A program made the translations under genes and the position numbers. From the NCBI RefSeq assembly GCF_918797505.1, contig NC_092801.1:9424001-9488000 (forward strand): 64,000 nucleotides of DNA. The letters are read 5' to 3'. The notes under the pieces were generated by a model. The model was not told the origin of the DNA. It saw only the letters and a program-made list of their open reading frames with translations, and did not search any database. Each line of letters opens with the position of its first letter. Position 1 is the stretch's first letter. Shown piece by piece: positions 23,801-35,437 of this stretch. This stretch comes from Bemisia tabaci (Eukaryota; Arthropoda; Insecta; Hemiptera; Aleyrodidae).

Positions 23801-24908
23801 CTGCTTTGCTCCCCATAGATTCCTAGTATTTTTGGGGGCCGATGCTCAATTTATTAGGTCTTCAAGTACACAGAGATAGGCATTTCAGACTGACAATATT
23901 CTCTATCGGTAAAATTACTCGGAAATCAGTTTGAGCTCATGAAGCAAGTTTAAAATACTCATCAAAACAGACAAAGTGGGTAGTTCTTGGAACGCATTTT
24001 CAATTTTTTTTTCGTTCGCACATTTTGCTTTTACGCATTCACTGGCCGTCATCTTGAATTATTGAGTTTTTGGGTAATTGCAGCTCAAGAATTACCTCAT
24101 CTAACGACTCTACAAATTAGAAAACCTAATGATTTCAACGCTAATTGCGCACTTAAAGCTCTTCGGAATAATGTTCATTGTTCACCTCTTAAAGCGATTT
24201 TCAGCCGCCGTATTGGGTTTAAGCCTGACAATGGCCTTTAGGATATTTTTGACGGTTAATTTAGATTTTCCGTTCGAATATACATAGGAATGAGCATATT
24301 AAACTATGTGTTTGGAAACAGAAAGTTTTCCACCATAAAACCGCTATTATGGCTGATATCTTAAGTTTGGATGGAGTTGGTATGAATTTGAGATGACCAT
24401 CACCAATTTCCCTTTTCTCGACATCAAAACAAGAGATTGATGTACGGCTCACGGCTCACGGCTCACATGCTCTTGAATATGGCTGTTTGGACTCCATCTT
24501 GCAGTAGGCACTATAATTTCTCTTTCATCAAAAAAACATCTATCTGCGTGTGGTAAGTTACGGCACATAAGTTGCTCCTCAAACGAGATAGCTCCTATTG
24601 CAAAATGCAGTTCGTCTGATCACTGTCCTCTAATTGCATTAGATTCTACCTTTAGCTAAAAAGGAAGGCGAAAGGATTTTTTTAGTAAGCCCAGTAATGA
24701 AGCTGGTACAAAAAGGAACGAAGTCAGGAATTTTCAATTGTGTATACTTACATATCCGTTTTAATTTGTCTTTCAAATGTGGCAAATGCTGGCTCTTGGT
24801 GATTTCAAAATAAAGCTCCGGGTAATCAGCCTGCAGGTAGCAGGTAGGTGGGTTTGCTGTACCAATTGCTTGAATTAGAGCTACTTTCTTTCTTCTTTCA
24901 CTTTCCAT
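17863..24908 (-). CDS. plant-like type III polyketide synthase (chalcone synthase superfamily)
   Basis: Four exons on the minus strand join in frame: 24908-24752, 22511-22225, 21174-20800 and 18228-17863. All have GT donors and AG acceptors, giving 394 residues, about the family's usual length. Type III synthases load a CoA starter on Cys and extend it with malonyl-CoA in one homodimeric cytosolic enzyme. Catalytic Cys157 (QQGCYAGG), His303 (AVHTGG) and Asn336 (EYGNMGS) are present, as is the [11 protein letters not shown] signature near the C-terminus. The [11 protein letters not shown] start and LDARQDI segment are also typical. Intron 1 splits the Cys53 codon (T/GT), the place and phase of the classic plant chalcone synthase intron. 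Introns 2 and 3 are phase 0. Against alfalfa chalcone synthase, pocket positions differ: T132S, G134E, M137A, T194Y, T197C, F215M, F265V. The start context CAAACATGG is good. Product unknown; chalcone is unlikely. Confidence 0.92.
18290..19036. repeat. tandem array of a foldback unit in polyketide synthase intron 3
   Basis: A unit with period about 289 bp starts near 18290 and again near 18580. Each holds an inverted pair around GCCAACGTGC and GCACGTTGGG and an inner hairpin around GCTGTTTACGCCG. A third, partial copy (about 18885-19036) repeats only the right-hand portion. Copies differ by few bases, so the amplification is recent. The array begins about 60 bp upstream of exon 4 in the gene's sense. 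Confidence 0.8.
19227..19474. mobile_element. foldback family R, copy in polyketide synthase intron 3
   Basis: The ends are GACCACGTTTAGCGGAAAGGAACC and its near-complement at 19474. The interior matches the copies at 10446 and 30628, tying the polyketide synthase intron to the surrounding genome. Confidence 0.75.
19761..20390. repeat. inverted repeat enclosing a TTAGG array
   Basis: The left arm (about 19761-19866) and right arm (about 20285-20390) are reverse complements. They share GATATTGGACTCCATG, TCTTGGACTCCATGCTCA and GTAGCATCG. The TTAGG array at 20032-20166 lies between them. The whole block sits in intron 3 of the polyketide synthase. Confidence 0.75.
20032..20166 (+). repeat. interstitial telomeric-type array (TTAGG)n
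   Basis: About 135 bp of the insect telomere pentamer, with two short GGTAGG slips near the left end and perfect repeats from about 20061. The G-rich strand is the plus strand. It is internal to a gene, so it is interstitial and not a chromosome end. Confidence 0.95.
20466..20728. mobile_element. foldback family G, intron 3 copy
   Basis: The ends read GAATCAGTGAGAACAAAAACACA and its complement (TGTGTTTTCGTTCTCACTGATTC). The right end is about 70 bp from the exon 3 donor. The same family lies in polyketide synthase intron 2, upstream of UGT-A at 35438, in UGT-B intron 3 at about 43495 and in P450 intron 3 at 57974. Confidence 0.75.
21309..21790. mobile_element. foldback family G, intron 2 copy
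   Basis: The left end is GAATCAGTGAGTTCGAAAACACACC at about 21309. The inner phrase GTGAGAACGAAAACACACCAACTCGG and the tail GTACTTGTCCTTTGACACC follow to about 21790. The right terminus is not clear, so the copy is probably incomplete. Confidence 0.65.
21985..22105. repeat. short dispersed repeat shared with 41862-41960
   Basis: The segment around GGCGGCAAAATACAGGCGGC and CGGCAAGTAGGTAAATCCGG reappears in reverse complement at about 41862-41960. Its nature is unknown. It lies in polyketide synthase intron 2, just downstream of exon 2. Confidence 0.6.
22614..23028. mobile_element. near-perfect foldback in polyketide synthase intron 1
   Basis: The arms of about 200 bp (AACAATCGAAAACACAGTAA ... 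and its complement) meet around 22820. The inner sequence GGTATTGAAATGAGACTGCAGT is repeated inverted. The end lies about 100 bp upstream of the exon 2 acceptor, so open frames reading from the element into exon 2 are artefacts. Confidence 0.8.
23072..24190. mobile_element. 1.1-kb foldback filling polyketide synthase intron 1
   Basis: The ends are AGGGGTGAACAATGAA and TTCATTGTTCACCT. The best-conserved arms are 23368-23600 and 23660-23896 (shared GGATGCAACTATTCGTG and AGGCATTTCAGACTGAC sequences), with weaker pairing out to both ends. The frames at 23383 and 23676 are mirror images and do not code. Confidence 0.75.
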
Positions 24909-25214
24909 GTTTGAATACGACTTCTTAAAACAATAATGATACCGTCTAAGAGAGACGGCACAAACAGCTCAGTCAAGTGAATACTTTATGTAGACTGCAC
25001 TTTCCAATGTTTAAAGAAAATTACAAGTAGACAACATTCTCCCAACGGGCAAAACTGGATAAAACAAAATGTGAGATTGTCAGCGGATTACACAGGTCCT
25101 ATATACTGATGCAGTTTTGCACGTCTGCCAAGGAACAAACGGTATTTATCTGTCTTTAAGTGATGCCAGTCAAATTTTTCAGATTTTTTCCTTAAACGGA
25201 GACTGGAAAATCCG

Positions 25215-25735
25215 TATACCGACGGTGTAAGTCCGGAACCACGTATTACATATCGACGGTGAAACTACCAAACCACGTATCTCGGTTTGCGACGTCGCAG
25301 ACTTCCTGTCATACTTTATTTTTTGAATGAAAAACTACTTAACGTCCAGTCTTGAAAATTTCTGTGATTTTTCCTCTTCGTGCGAAGAAAATTCTGTGAA
25401 AATTTCAAGGAATGATATTGATTTGGTCTACTTCAAAAAAATAAAATGCGTGCGTAGATTTTTAAACACCGCAAACGAGATACGTGGTTTGGTAGTTTCA
25501 CCGTCGATATGCGGTGTTTGAAAATCTCCGCTCTTATTTTATTTTTTCAAAGGAGAACAAAGCGACATCATTCCGTTAAGTTTTCGCAGAATTTTCTTTT
25601 TCCAGGAAAGAAAAATTACGGCAGTTTTTAGGAAATGCCATTGAGTAATTTTCCATTCAAAAAAATGAAGTATGACAGGAAGTCTTTCACTTCGCAAACC
25701 GATATACGTGGTTACGGACTTATATAGTCGATTTA
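25215..25735. mobile_element. foldback family E, one copy nested in another
   Basis: The inner copy (about 25253-25510) is bounded by ATCGACGGTGAAACTACCAAACC and its complement. The outer copy has ends with the CGTATTACATATCGAC theme and continues to about 25735. It lies upstream of the polyketide synthase start and downstream of UGT-A. Confidence 0.65.
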
Positions 25736-27335
25736 TCTGTCGTCTTTCAGTGCCTGCTAGTCAAATGTTTCTGAATTATCTGATTCTTTGCTAAAACGAA
25801 CACCGGAAGATTTGTAAATAGCTCGTGCATTTTCTGCACATGGAGCATAGGACTATACAAAATTAAATATTAGAAATTAAACCACACATCTACATTTTTC
25901 CAATTTTGCTTAAATGTCTCTGAAAATAGTCCGCGTTTTATCAGGTCCGTACCTTAGTACTTTACGTTATCACTATTTTTTTGCAAAACTAAGCGCGCAA
26001 AATGTTGATCCCCAAACGGATGGTAAATATCGTGCACAAACATTTTCATAAAAAAATCTCCATTTTGTTAAAAATATCCGCGGCGAATCTTCAATTTTCT
26101 AAGATCCTGAGGCCCGCTGATTCTACTCGCTGTCTGGAATTTTCCGCAATTTGGCACCTCTTTTCCGCCCGCCGAACCATTCTCCGCGATTGTCTCTAAC
26201 TGTGAGGCCCATTGTTTCTATTCGCAATTCATTCATTGAGCCTTCTTAACAATGAGAATAAATGATAATCAAAGTTAACCGGTCTTCTTTAATGGACGAA
26301 TGGTCATAAAGAAGATATTTTCGGTATTTTCAATTTTCCGAGAGTATACTGTAAAGTTGCATTGGTCAATGACGATCCGTTGACCTTGAACCTGTGTCTG
26401 GAAAAAGTGAAGGCTATGTTAGGGAGAAGACCCTTTCATCAGAAATTTTGATTATTTGAAATATGGTAAACTGACATGTCATTTCCAACGGGTGCGTATG
26501 TCAGGAGTAGACCTCGACTTAGAAATCCTTCAAAATTCTTGGATACCACCAGCCTGCCTTAGATTAATTTCAATCATCTTTTATCGTTGCCGAATAGAGT
26601 ACGCAAGTCATTAAATGTGACTTTTATGCTAAACTGGTGGCTCTATTAAACGAAATTACAACAAGAAACATGTGTATGTTGCAACATGTCCTAACGACGT
26701 CACGTTCATTAGGATAATATGTCTTATTAATGAAATAATCCAAATATTATTGTTTTAAAAATATTATATTTTAGTATTTCTTGTACATGCTGTATGTTTC
26801 GATCTTCATATGATTTAGCTCCTTGCATGCCAATTCCGCATAAGAATAACCAATTCTCAAATTTTGCACATTCTTAGAACGTTAACTCATAACATTAAAC
26901 AAACTGATCGTTATCTATTCATACTCAACAATAAGTCTAATGCTTTTAGGGGCATTTAGTTAGGCCCAATTCCACAACTAGTGGATTTGGAATGTGTGCA
27001 TGATTTAGGGCCATGGAAATTTTTTTCTTCAATAACGTTGAAAAATATTACCTCAATTATTAGACACATTATTTCAATTAGAGCAATATCTAAACAAAAC
27101 GGAATGTTACGTGATCTCCGAAACCTCACGCTAGTAAAAACCGGTTCAAGAACTATCTGACAAACCGCAGTCTTTATTCTTTTGCATAAAAGGATACTCT
27201 ACTCAAGGAAGTAGAAAGTTATGGAGAAGGATATGTTTAGGCAATGTGTGAACATGGTGACAACGTTGATGCAAAGTTACAAATTAGATGAAAATGAGAT
27301 ATTGGCGTAATTAACTCCTAGAAATTAATATTAAG
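25736..27335. other. gene-free stretch
   Basis: AT-rich sequence in which I see no gene, clear foldback or tandem array. The 65-codon frame at 26002 has no recognisable domain. Confidence 0.5.
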
Positions 27336-27585
27336 ATGCGCAGGAAAATGTGGTCGGAACATGTTGAGAGGATGGACGGGGAAAGGTTTGCCAAGATTTG
27401 CATATGGTAGGACGACATCATAGCCAAAGGCAACCCGGACGACCGCCCAAGAGATGGGCATAGAGCTGCCTTTCATTCCCGGAGTATTGAGTGATCTCTC
27501 TCATCGCCTTCATATTTTATTAATTTAGAGGCTAGACAAACAGGGCCATGGCCCTAGTCAGAAGTTAGAAGAAGAAGAAGAAATT
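27336..27585 (+). pseudogene. degraded 3' end of a non-LTR retrotransposon
   Basis: The reading WSEHVERMDGERFAKI resembles the W-x-x-HVxRM segment after the reverse transcriptase domain of many insect LINE-type ORF2 proteins. A stop follows at 27405. A second frame reads GNPDDRPRDGH, again like the tail of such proteins. It ends in a short GAA repeat near 27570-27580, typical of a LINE 3' end. Only the tail remains. Confidence 0.45.
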
Positions 27586-27903
27586 AATATTGCTGACAAT
27601 ACTGTAAAGCGATGATCCCAAGAAATATTGATACAATATCTCCTGGCAATATTGCAATTTGTAGATTAACAAGCGATATTACCCATAAACGTAATGCAAG
27701 TGATCGAAAAACAGCGGAAAGTAAGAAAAAAAAAAGGAAAAAAAAACAGCAAAAGGCAAAAAAGTATTGTCTCTTTTTTTGCTGGTACCAACTGGCAATA
27801 ACATCCTTCATCAATATCGGATATTGAGGCAATATCTTTTCGTGCGGTAAGAGAGTGTTCGACGCGACATCGATAGTAATGTATTAAAGTTCATTAATAA
27901 AAA

Positions 27904-30900
27904 TCAAGCTGCTTTCGCTTTTGCTGATTTGCCCAGGAATACTCGAAACAAAAAATTACAAAGGTAATAGAAAAGTAAAATAATGGTAAGCGTAAAGGCT
28001 AAAATGACAGCAATGATGTCGAGGCAGAAAAACTGGAGAAGGGTCGTGTCAGCGGTAGAAGGTCTTAAGTGATCTGCTCCGCCATGTCTTGCCACATGCT
28101 CCACCCAAAAGGTCGCCTCCTCCAAGGCGATTGAGCTTAAATCACGTGATATCGCTGAGTATTTACGCATGTTTTCCAAGATGCTGTAAAACAATAAAAT
28201 TTTCCGCATGAAACTGGAAATCAAAGAAAACTAGGGAGTTACACCACACCACTTGACAGCTTCGCGCTTCAGGCGTTATGCGGTATGCGTTATGTGTTAC
28301 TCTTATGGTTTCATATTAATCAATTAGACGTTGTAAAGAGGCCGCGAAAAATGCCCCTTGAGGTGTAGGCAAATGTGATGAGAGACTAGATTGGCAGCTG
28401 ATAAAAATAACTGGGTGCATAAATCAGCGCCAGAAATTTAGTGGTGGTTGTTAGATTTTTGGGCAATGACACTACCCTACTTACTCACCACATTACTTTT
28501 CATCGGTTTGCGCACACGGAAAAGAATAAATTTGCTGATTTGAAAATTTTGTAGTTAAAAAACGTGTCCGAAATTTTTCAATGTAGATTTTACAGTAAAA
28601 TCGACATTTTGCAATGTAAATTTTACAGTAAAATCGACATTTTGCAATGTAGATTTTACAGTAAAAAAAATGCTAATTTAATTGCCCCGAGGTTAAAATA
28701 GCTTTTTACACTTGTAAAATTCACATTTGAAACATGACATATTTTTAACAATTCAATTGTTAAATCAGCAATCCATTTTTTTGTGCAGATGCAGAAAGAT
28801 GACATATGGAATGGACTCGTTTCGCATTCAGGAATTATTAACCTGATTACATTTCCAATTAAATAATTTTCTTCCCTTTTTATTCATTACTTTTACTTTA
28901 TTTATTTTTATTTAAATTTTTTTTTGCAGGAAGATAAAAAAATAACGCTCTAAGAATTTCTACGCACAATTTTTAAAAATTTTACGAGAAATATTCTCAC
29001 AAATTTTCGAGTCGGAATGATGTTAGGTTTCCTTTTATAAAAGAACGCAATATGAGAAAAAATTAAGCAACACCTGATGTAGTCCCTAAGCTGATCTGGT
29101 GAATTTCGTCTTAATCATCATTAAAAGCTGTTCAGTATGATACTGTCATGCTAAGGAAAAACGCCGTATGAACATTCAAGAGTTGCCAAATGTCCTTCGA
29201 TAGAACGTCTCTTCCTGAGAAAAGTCGTGAATATCACTGGAAAAAAAAACACATTGGATCTAGAGTCCAAACTCTTGAAAACATTGACAAGAAAAACTAC
29301 TCTTGATTCAATCGGATTTTTACTTGAATCAAAACGAAATCCGCTTAAGTTAAGAGGCTTGGTTTTTTATTTAAGCTAGATTCTGATTGAATCAAGAGTA
29401 TTTTTTCTTGTCGATGTTTTTAAGAGTCTGGACTCTAGATCCAATGTGTTTTTTTCCAGTGATTTTTCATTTATATTTCCAAACATTGCAGGTCTAATTA
29501 CGAAAAAAATTCTCTGAAAAATGCGAGGAATAACATTCACAGATTCTCCTGCAAATCATTTTTTTATCAAAGAAAATTTGGCAATGTCTGATGGCTCATA
29601 CGGCGTTTTTCCTTAGCACGGCCGTGTAAGCGTGCTTCTCACCTCTCTCCGTGCAGAACACTCTCGATGGCGGTTTTAACTTTTTCGAACGACTCAAGTT
29701 CTTTCGGAAGTAACCGGGCTCCGATTTTGGCATCCACCATCTTCGAAACCATACTCGCTTGATCTCCATACCATGGAATCCCAACCATCGGAACTCCAAA
29801 GTGAACCGCCTCCTGAAAACTCTGAAGACCTCCTTGCGTGATGAAAACTCTTACTTTGGGATGTGCTGAAAAACATGATAAAACGATAACTTCATTTTGA
29901 AGTGAGGGAGTGCTTTATACCTACATTCTTTGTAAAAAGAAGCGAATCGTGTACAAATACAATGCTGCTGTGCTTAGAAAAAACGCCGAAAAAGCCTTCA
30001 GAAGTCGCCACATTCCTTTGACAAAAAACGAATTTACTGGGAAAATTGTGAATTTTTCCCCTCAAATTTTTCAGACGATTTTGTTCGCAATTCAATCCAA
30101 AATATCGGAAAATTTCATGATTTTTCAATCTCAGAATTACATTTGAACAATATTCAAAGCTTTCTTCAGAAATACATGTTTTATCCGAGAAAATTTGGCA
30201 ACCTTCGAATGTTCTTACGGCGTTCTTCCTTAGCTCGGCAGTATGATAAAAAGTTCAATACAGTTTCATACAACGGTTCTCCTTTTTTTATTTTTTTTTT
30301 CAATAAATACGTCACAAAAACCGGTTATCTTAAATTTTTTAAGTTCTCAGCTTGCTTTAATCACTAATCACTTGTTTTATACGGAAAATTTACGGAAAAA
30401 TAAGCTGAGAATACTTTTCGTAATAATTTTAGAAACTTTGAGGCTTTGATTCATTGGAGCTCATTTTCCATCCAAAAGAAGTTCACCTGCATTGAATTCT
30501 ATAGATATAGATAGTCTGCCTCAGCATAAATTGGTTCAATTCATATGAATGATACGATTGCATTTGACAGCATATTCATAGAGAATGTTAGAAAAGGATC
30601 ATGCCCTTGTAGAACCATTCCATCATTTGGACTGCGTTTAACAGAAAGGAACCAAGCCACATCAACTATTGCAAAATTTAACCAAGCAATTTATTTGTTT
30701 ACAAGCGAACGTTTTTGCGGATACCTTTGAAAACGTAACGGAATTTGCTTCTTAAAATGCAAAAAAAATTCACTGAAATTTGCACCAAATTCCGCACAAC
30801 CATTTACATGTAAAACATTAAATGGCCAATTATATTTTGCAAGAGCTGATGTGGCTTGGTTCCTTTCTGCTAAACGTGGTCCATTTGAGACCTGATCATA

Positions 30901-33900
30901 GCTTATATTTAAGATTGACTACATTAATAGCAGTATCTGATAAACATATGTCCTCAATTAGAGTTATTGCGCATTATTTTATTTATGTCTTTCAAAATTT
31001 AGCAGTACCTAATATGCTTTCTTGAGGAAACCACTCCCGAGTCAAAATATTACTCGCATGCTTTGGAATATTTTGAGCTTCGTCTTTCCAAAGCGCCCGA
31101 TATCCAGGAGGCAATCCCTCGAAAAACTTGAAAAAGTTGGCTCGAGCTGTCTTGGACAGAGATTTACTTTTGAAATTGCTTCCCATGCTGAAATAAATGA
31201 CGCCTTTTTCCGCACCATCCAGCCAGTCTTGTAAATCCTATAATCATTTCAGAACTTAGTAATGAAAAAGAAGTGACCGATATTTTACTCATACATTGCA
31301 AAATCAGTCAGAATAAAACACATTTGCACTGGTTACTCAAAGTGAAACTGGGATGAAGCAATTGGTGGAAGAAACCAAGGGTGTCACTACCTCGATGTAT
31401 GACGACATGATCCGAATTTGTCAAAGCGCAATATCTCGATTTATAAAAACATTTAAAGTCGATATTTGGACGGGTTATTAGTTTCAGCTGGTCTTTTAAG
31501 AATCAAGCATCAAAACACGATTTTTTTACCAGCATAACAAACCCATTGCTCCCTAAGACTGAATATTTAAAATGTGTTGGTTTTTTTTTGGTTTGGTTTT
31601 GTACAAAATGAATAATTTTCAGCTGTATTGTCATGCTTTTCATTATTACTTATTTCCACTTTAAAACCATTTTCCTGATTCCATCATATATAACTATAAC
31701 GCAGTCCGGGCGAGAATAACGGACCGGTAGATGTAAGAGTTGGAGACAAGTTGGACCTTATTTTTGAAATCATATTTGGACGTATTTCTGCCAAACGGAA
31801 CCAGATACAGGTGGGAATGAAGGGGTGTGCTCGTTAATCGAGGGCCGTAAGAATAATTGGACTACATTTTGCAATTTGGAACTATAAATTCTAGCCCGGT
31901 TTAAAAACAACTTATGTGCCATTAGTTTCCCTATGCACCTAAGTGTTTTCCCAGAAGAGCCAAAATGTATAGTTCCAAATTGCAAAATGCAGTCCAATTG
32001 GGAATTATAAAAGGCCTGTAACGTCAGCGGTGACAAAGCCGCGTCTTCCGCTTTAACTCATGAGCCCTGTTAACAACGCTCTTGTCACATGCCCATGGCT
32101 CATGAGTGCCGCATTCAGTCGGCACATAGTTCCTTGCGACAGAATGTTAAATCCCGATCTTCCATTTCTCCAAAGGGAATCACGCCCACTTTAACAATGT
32201 TCCTTATCCAGCTTTCTAGAGCACACCCCCATCTTTTCCTCTCGTCTATGGTTCCGTTTGGCAGAGATACGTTCATTTTAAGGTGATTCGATGGACGCCA
32301 TATTTTGTGTCAGAACGGCATGCAATATATCGCATCAATTGGTTCCATTTATTCAGCTGCTCGTAATTTTTCTCCAATTTTGAGATCGCAATTCTGTTGT
32401 CAGGAGACTAAAGCACTCTCTTACCAATTTAACAAAGAAAGTCAACGTGATAAAGGCGTGGTTTTTTCAGAGAGAAAACATCGCATTCGATACTGATATC
32501 GAAACTGCACTCGAATGCGATATTTTCTCTCTAAAAAAACCACGCCTTTATTACGTTGAATTTCTCTGTTAAAATTGGTAAGTGAGTGATTTAGTCTCCT
32601 GACAACAGATTCGCGATCTCAAAATTGGAGAAAAATGACTAGTAGCTGAAAAAATGGAACCAATTGATGCGATATATAGCATGCCGTCCTGACACAAAAT
32701 ATGGCGTCCATCGAATCACCTTAAACCACTCCCAGTTAAAATTGGACGTACTTCTGTCAAACGGAAGTATGTGCATTATGAAGTGAGCCCTGAAATGCAT
32801 GTATTCTTATGGGTATCGGGGCTCATGTCTTAATGCACATAGTTCCGTTTGATAGAAATACGTCCGATTGATGGTTGAATTCCTACCTTTGGCAGCTTTT
32901 TGGGGGGCTTAAGATGCAAAGGCCCAACCTCAATGACGTTGGGACCCAGGAGCCTCGGGTAAAAAAACAGAGAGTTCGAAGCTATTAAGGAGAGGCTGAT
33001 CTTTTTCCAACACCCGTCGACAAGACTCTCAAATTCCGGGCCGTAGGTTTCCACGGAAAATCTTCTTGCGGCGGCCTCCATCGTATCCTTGAAACCGTTG
33101 TAGATGTACCTATCGGAAATCCAGTTCTCTATCCTTTGCCACAAGCTCATTCTGTCCGTGTAATCGCTGAGCAAGGAGGGAACGAAGGACGAATGAGGGA
33201 TGCTGCCAAGACTCTCCTCCGCGGAGTTGATCATCGAGAGTGTTGACATCGAGATGATCGGTGCGGATCCGGTGAGTTTCCGCGTAACCGGGCATGCGTA
33301 AGGAGTGAAAATGGTCTCAACGATGACGACATCAAATGACACGCTCTCGGATTCTATTCGCCTAGAATGGGGAAATAATTAAACTTGGAATTACGGAAGA
33401 TTGCCACGGAAACGTGTTTATGAAATTAGCTAACTCGAGTAAGTCAGGAGCTCACTTTTCGAGAACCTTGTTAGGGAGATTATGGCCACCTCGGTTACCA
33501 CCTCTGATTGGCTGTGTGAGGGATTTGCGATTTAACCATTGTTTCTTATGTAAAAGTTCACGAAAAACACGATGGTGCCACTGGTTTTCTCTGAAATCAT
33601 CTCTCAAGCTCAAAAAAAGCTCTCAAGTTTAATCCAAAATGGAGGGGATATCCCACCCTACCCCGAGAGTCCACCTCTACATCAAAACAAACTATCCATG
33701 CAAAGATAGGGAACAAATATATTGACGGGGCTGCCACTATATTTGGGGACTCCAAAACTGAAAACACGGCAACCCTGCTAATGTATTTGCTCCCTATCTT
33801 TGCATGGGGAGTTTTTTTTTGATGTATAGGTGGACTCTCAGGATAGCGCGGTCTATCCCCTCCATTTTGGTCTCACTTTGAGGGCTTTTTTTTGAGCTTG

Positions 33901-35346
33901 GGAGATGATTTCAGAGAAAACCAGTGGCACCATCGTGTTTTTCGCGAACTTTTACATAAGAATCAATGGTCAAATCGCAAACCCCTCACACATGCAACAT
34001 CTCTATTCCAGCGAAAATTTAAAAAAAAAAAAAACACTCCCCTCAAAAACATTATAATGGCATTTATAAATCCTCAAAATGTATCCAAGTGAATGTATTT
34101 TGATACAGGCTAATTTAAACCGACTTGAGACTGCTATGAAAAAAGTCTTGGACACGGATTTAATTGGATGAAACTTGCTTATCGTCACAACTCACCTCTG
34201 GAACTGCATGAAAGCCTCGCTTCGGAATTGCGCTGCAGCTATGTTGGCTAATGGTTTGAAAATTTCTGCGAACGCCCACTTGGACATATCTTCCTGAGTC
34301 GTGACTGTATCCTCTTTCTTTTCATCGCTGAAGTATTTGTAAGAAAATGAGACGTCAACGTAAGTGTAGTTAGAATTCTGTCCCAGGCCCTGCAAAGGAA
34401 ATATTTTTGTAGAGACTTTCAAAGCTCGAGTCAAAGTTTTAGGGATCAATATTCATTGAGGTCAAAAGAAGGTGTTTTCGAATGATAGCACACTATTTTT
34501 CCAAACTTGTCCTGAGCTACTCTTCACAAATTCTTAAAAATCAGATTTTATCTCTTACTGTGTCTACAATGTTACTTTTCTGGGAACCTCGTGAAATTAT
34601 TTATTTATTTATTTTTTATCTTTTATATTTTTTTTCTCAAAAAGTATTTATTAGAAAAAATTGCACAATAAATGCATGGAGACACGCCGGATGTGACACT
34701 TCGCGTATATCGTCGTCTGGCAAAATCAAGTAATAAAAACTTATACTTAAAGTATATAATATAAAATAAACTATGTAAACCTCCACTTAAGGAGAAATGT
34801 AAATACATATTAAAAACGTGATTGCGTGATCTTGATCGTGATCTTTGTGTGCATTCTCATTCTCTCTCAACGAGGTAAACGAAGATGAAAAATCCCGTAA
34901 GTGGGGAAAAACAAAAACATTGCAGATACTGAGTTTTCACTTTTTCACTCTAAAAAGGCTTTCCCTTTATAATCTGTAAATGTGTATACTGAGTTTTCAC
35001 TCTTGAAGAATAAATAGGTAAATATAAAATTTTAAAAACTTGATTTCATGACCTTTAAGCTCCAGAAAAACTTGATTTCGTGATCCGAAAAATTATTTAC
35101 TCTTATATCGTGTGCTTTTCAACTGTTTTTGCGTTTTATAAGATTGAAGATCAATATACTCACGGGAACGGGGTTTGGGCTAACCACGTAGAGCTCATGC
35201 CCTTTCTGAACCAAATACTCCGTGAGGGCCATGATTGGACGCTGATGGCTGAATGCAGGACTGGGGTATATAACCAATATTTTGAAACCCTCTGCGACAC
35301 AGCAAACGAGTAAACATCCCAAAATGTACCGCGGGATCATGTCCAT
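27904..35346 (-). CDS. UDP-glycosyltransferase (UGT-A)
   Basis: Six exons: 35346-35164, 34389-34196, 33361-32887, 31237-31009, 29865-29643 and 28183-27904, giving 527 residues. Intron phases are 0, 2, 0, 1, 2. UGTs transfer a sugar from a UDP-sugar to small lipophilic acceptors in the ER lumen. Visible features are a signal peptide (about residues 1-20), the acceptor-side catalytic His34 in FSHQRP, and the family signature starting near FITQGG (368-373) and ending GDQ (394-396). A C-terminal membrane helix and a short basic tail follow. The Asp partner position appears to be Glu (VIVET). The start is Met1 or Met3; the choice does not alter the signal peptide. The length is normal for insect UGTs. 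The introns contain families A, H, I, R, J and F. A likely tandem duplicate of UGT-B, with acceptor unknown. Confidence 0.9.
28500..28790. repeat. foldback family L with internal tandem repeat
   Basis: The ends (about GCACACGGAAAAG and TTTTTTTGTGCAG) and the CAATTGTTAAATCAGCAAT phrase match foldbacks at 38185-38390 and 40388-40620. At 28575-28670 a unit of about 38 bp (ATTTTACAGTAAAATCGACA) is repeated about two and a half times. It lies in UGT-A intron 5. Confidence 0.6.
29145..29624. mobile_element. foldback family H interrupted by family I
   Basis: The H ends are CATGCTAAGGAAAAACGCCG and CGGCGTTTTTCCTTAGCACGG. Inside, about 29236-29462, is a family I foldback with ends CACTGGAAAAAAAAACAC and TTTTTTTCCAGTG. 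The H right end lies about 20 bp into the intron from the UGT-A exon 5 donor. Confidence 0.75.
29970..30243. mobile_element. foldback family H, UGT-A intron 4
   Basis: The ends are GCTGTGCTTAGAAAAAACGCCG and CGGCGTTCTTCCTTAGCTCGGCAG, with the inner CTTTGACAAAAAACG phrase typical of the family. It is non-coding. Confidence 0.65.
30628..30883. mobile_element. foldback family R, UGT-A intron 4
   Basis: The ends are TGGACTGCGTTTAACAGAAAGG and its near-complement (CTTTCTGCTAAACGTGGTCCA). The interior follows the 10446 and 19227 copies. Confidence 0.75.
31770..32872. mobile_element. families J and F side by side in UGT-A intron 3
   Basis: A family J foldback spans about 31775-32280 (ends GGACGTATTTCTGCCAAACGG). 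Family F follows at 32279-32726 (ends AAGGTGATTCGATGGACGCC, with an inner hairpin around AAAGGCGTGGTTTTTTC). A small J copy lies at 32742-32872, ending 15 bp before the exon 3 boundary. No coding content is seen. Confidence 0.7.
33500..34010. mobile_element. MITE family A, UGT-A intron 2
   Basis: It follows the 6983 copy over almost the full length. The left end is slightly truncated (starts in GTGTGAGGGATTTGCG) and the right end is ACATCTCTATTCC. Confidence 0.8.
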
Positions 35347-35437
35347 GTGCTTATCAACAACGGGTCTACAGATATCTATTTTCTGAACTTGTTTCTATTT
35401 GTTTATACAACTGGAGTTCTGAAAGAGTAAAACATTA

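Noticed and set aside
23383..23879. Pair of similar small proteins on opposite strands
   Set aside because: They are the two arms of the 23072-24190 foldback and so are inevitably similar. There is no sign of coding constraint.
17863..24908. Polyketide synthase as plant DNA contamination in the assembly
   Set aside because: Its introns hold repeat families (R in intron 3, G in introns 2 and 3) that also occur in the UGT and P450 introns and in intergenic DNA of the same window, together with a TTAGG array. A plant contig would not carry these.
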